From contig JAYVOC010000091.1 in assembly GCA_043758125.1 (NCBI GenBank), positions 1 through 5,837 of the forward strand: a stretch of DNA of 5,837 nt, given 5' to 3'. The translations under genes and the position numbers were made by a program. Shown here piece after piece: positions 5,132 through 5,837 of this stretch. Source of the stretch: JANXSD01 sp043758125 (GTDB taxonomy: Bacteria; Bacteroidota; Bacteroidia; AKYH767-A; OLB10). Below the pieces are notes generated by a model. The model had not been told where the DNA came from, did not search any database, and was given only the letters and a program-made list of their open reading frames with translations. Numbering within the stretch: position 1 is the stretch's first letter; every line of letters starts with the position of its first letter.

Positions 5132-5593
5132 ATGGCACGCATTGCACTCTTTCCAGGAAGTTTCGATCCAATAACCATCGGACATGTTGATGTGATCACG
5201 CGATCGTTGGATTTATTTGACAAAGTAATTGTTGGTGTTGGTCATAACATCTCAAAAAATTATATGTTTCCTTTACAAGATCGAATGCAGTGGATCAAAG
5301 ATTCTTTTGATGAATTACCACAAGTAGAAGTTGTTTCTTACACTGGATTAACAATCAACTTTTGTAAAGAAATTAATGCACGATTTATTTTAAGAGGTTT
5401 AAGAAGTTCTGCTGATTTTGAATTTGAACGGTCGATTGCTCAGATGAACAATTATTTGGAAAGCTCCATTGAAACGATTTTTATTTTATCAGCACCAGAA
5501 TATACTCCAGTATCATCAACCATTGTTCGTGATATTATTCGTAATGGTGGAAATGCACAAGCTTTTGTTGGAAGCGGTGTAAAGTTAAAGTAA
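5132..5593 (+). CDS. coaD: CoaD, phosphopantetheine adenylyltransferase
   Basis: It catalyses the penultimate step of coenzyme A synthesis: 4'-phosphopantetheine plus ATP gives dephospho-CoA plus pyrophosphate. It belongs to the nucleotidyltransferase superfamily. The active-site motif is FPGSFDPITIGH (7-18) with His18. Lys42 lies in NISKNYMF and Arg88 in ILRGLRSSADFEFE (86-99), the positions expected from E. coli CoaD. The adenine/phosphate-binding VSSTIVRDI (127-135) is the ISST.(V)R(E/D) signature. At 153 aa it is of normal length and appears complete and functional. The ATG follows an A-rich 14-bp gap after rsmD without a clear Shine-Dalgarno site. The stop ends at 5593, directly against the stop of the opposite-strand kinase gene. 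Confidence 0.96.
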   Translation: MARIALFPGSFDPITIGHVDVITRSLDLFDKVIVGVGHNISKNYMFPLQDRMQWIKDSFDELPQVEVVSYTGLTINFCKEINARFILRGLRSSADFEFERSIAQMNNYLESSIETIFILSAPEYTPVSSTIVRDIIRNGGNAQAFVGSGVKLK

Positions 5594-5837
5594 TCAATTT
5601 TTATTTCTTTTGTTGATATAATAATTCATCAAGCTATCGATAGGTTGTTTTATGATATTTCCAACTTTAATATTCAGCTTTAATGCTTCTGCTTTTAACT
5701 CCTCTTGAAAAATAAATGCGATAGAGCCTACAAAATGTACGTTTTTATTTTTGTAATCTTCATAATGACAAACGTATAATTCAAAAAAATCACGCATGCC
5801 ATTTTGTACTAAATTATTGATGTAAGCATGTTCTTTA
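5594..5837 (-). CDS. N-acetylglucosamine kinase-like BadF/BadG-family ATPase, C-terminal fragment
   Basis: The minus-strand frame is open from the window edge to a TGA at 5594-5596, showing the last 80 residues. It continues upstream of the internal Met at 5797 (KEHAYINNLVQNG precedes it), so that Met is not the start. DFFELYVCHYEDYKNKNVHFVGSIAF, with its VHFVGS(I/V)AF core, followed by VGNIIKQPIDSLMNYY, is the typical ending of the Bacteroidota BadF/BadG/BcrA/BcrD ATPases annotated as N-acetylglucosamine kinase. These are actin-like-fold sugar kinases expected to phosphorylate amino sugars from cell-wall turnover. The catalytic N-terminal part is outside the window, so substrate is unproven. 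It converges on coaD with no spacer. Confidence 0.8.
   Translation of the reverse strand, partial: KEHAYINNLVQNGMRDFFELYVCHYEDYKNKNVHFVGSIAFIFQEELKAEALKLNIKVGNIIKQPIDSLMNYYINKRNKN

Noticed and set aside
5614..5635. TTGAT...ATCAA pairing near the coaD/kinase junction as a terminator
   Set aside because: It is a five-pair A/T-rich stem with a 10-base loop and no following T-run, too weak to support.
5634..5643. Perfect 10-bp palindrome CTATCGATAG
   Set aside because: It is a single copy within the coding part of the kinase gene, without a T-tract or partner, and is likely a chance palindrome.

Overview
The window looks like chromosome of a low-GC member of the Bacteroidota, probably of the Sphingobacteriia/Chitinophagia type. 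Four signs support this: promoter-like sites of the Bacteroidota form (TAnnTTTG, some with a TTTG/TTTC box about 20 bp upstream), AT-rich leaders without clear Shine-Dalgarno sites, a DUF3822-rsmD-coaD gene string, and a BadF/BadG-type kinase whose C-terminal motifs are those usual in this phylum. No rRNA, tRNA, CRISPR array or complete insertion sequence is visible.

Layout: (1) 1-105, minus strand: first 35 codons of a membrane protein, diverging from (2) lolD (202-861, plus), the ATPase of the lipoprotein-releasing LolCDE-type transporter. (3) 851-2146: an accessory island in the gap between the convergent genes lolD and a helicase. It holds a two-gene plus-strand operon: a Panacea/DUF4065 (SocA/GepA-like) protein and an overlapping unknown 160-aa protein, together a likely toxin-antitoxin pair. 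The operon lies between two imperfect inverted repeats (880-904 and 2066-2090, 21 of 25 positions matching). Outside these, on both sides, are arrays of a 7-bp repeat that share an exact 19-bp direct repeat. (4) 2167-3606, minus: a compact superfamily 1B RecD/Dda-like helicase. (5) 3706-5593, plus: a housekeeping operon of a DUF3822 protein, rsmD (16S rRNA m2G966 methyltransferase) and coaD (phosphopantetheine adenylyltransferase). (6) 5594-5837, minus: the C-terminal 80 codons of an N-acetylglucosamine-kinase-like ATPase, meeting coaD tail to tail with no spacer.

The housekeeping genes serve lipoprotein export, DNA metabolism, ribosome modification and coenzyme A synthesis. The island is the accessory part. 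Its repeat-IR-operon-IR-repeat layout, its visibly AT-richer coding sequence and its position between convergent genes suggest a small transposable or recombining cassette carrying a toxin-antitoxin or phage-defence pair. The effector belongs to no family I can name. Toxicity and mobility are both inferences.
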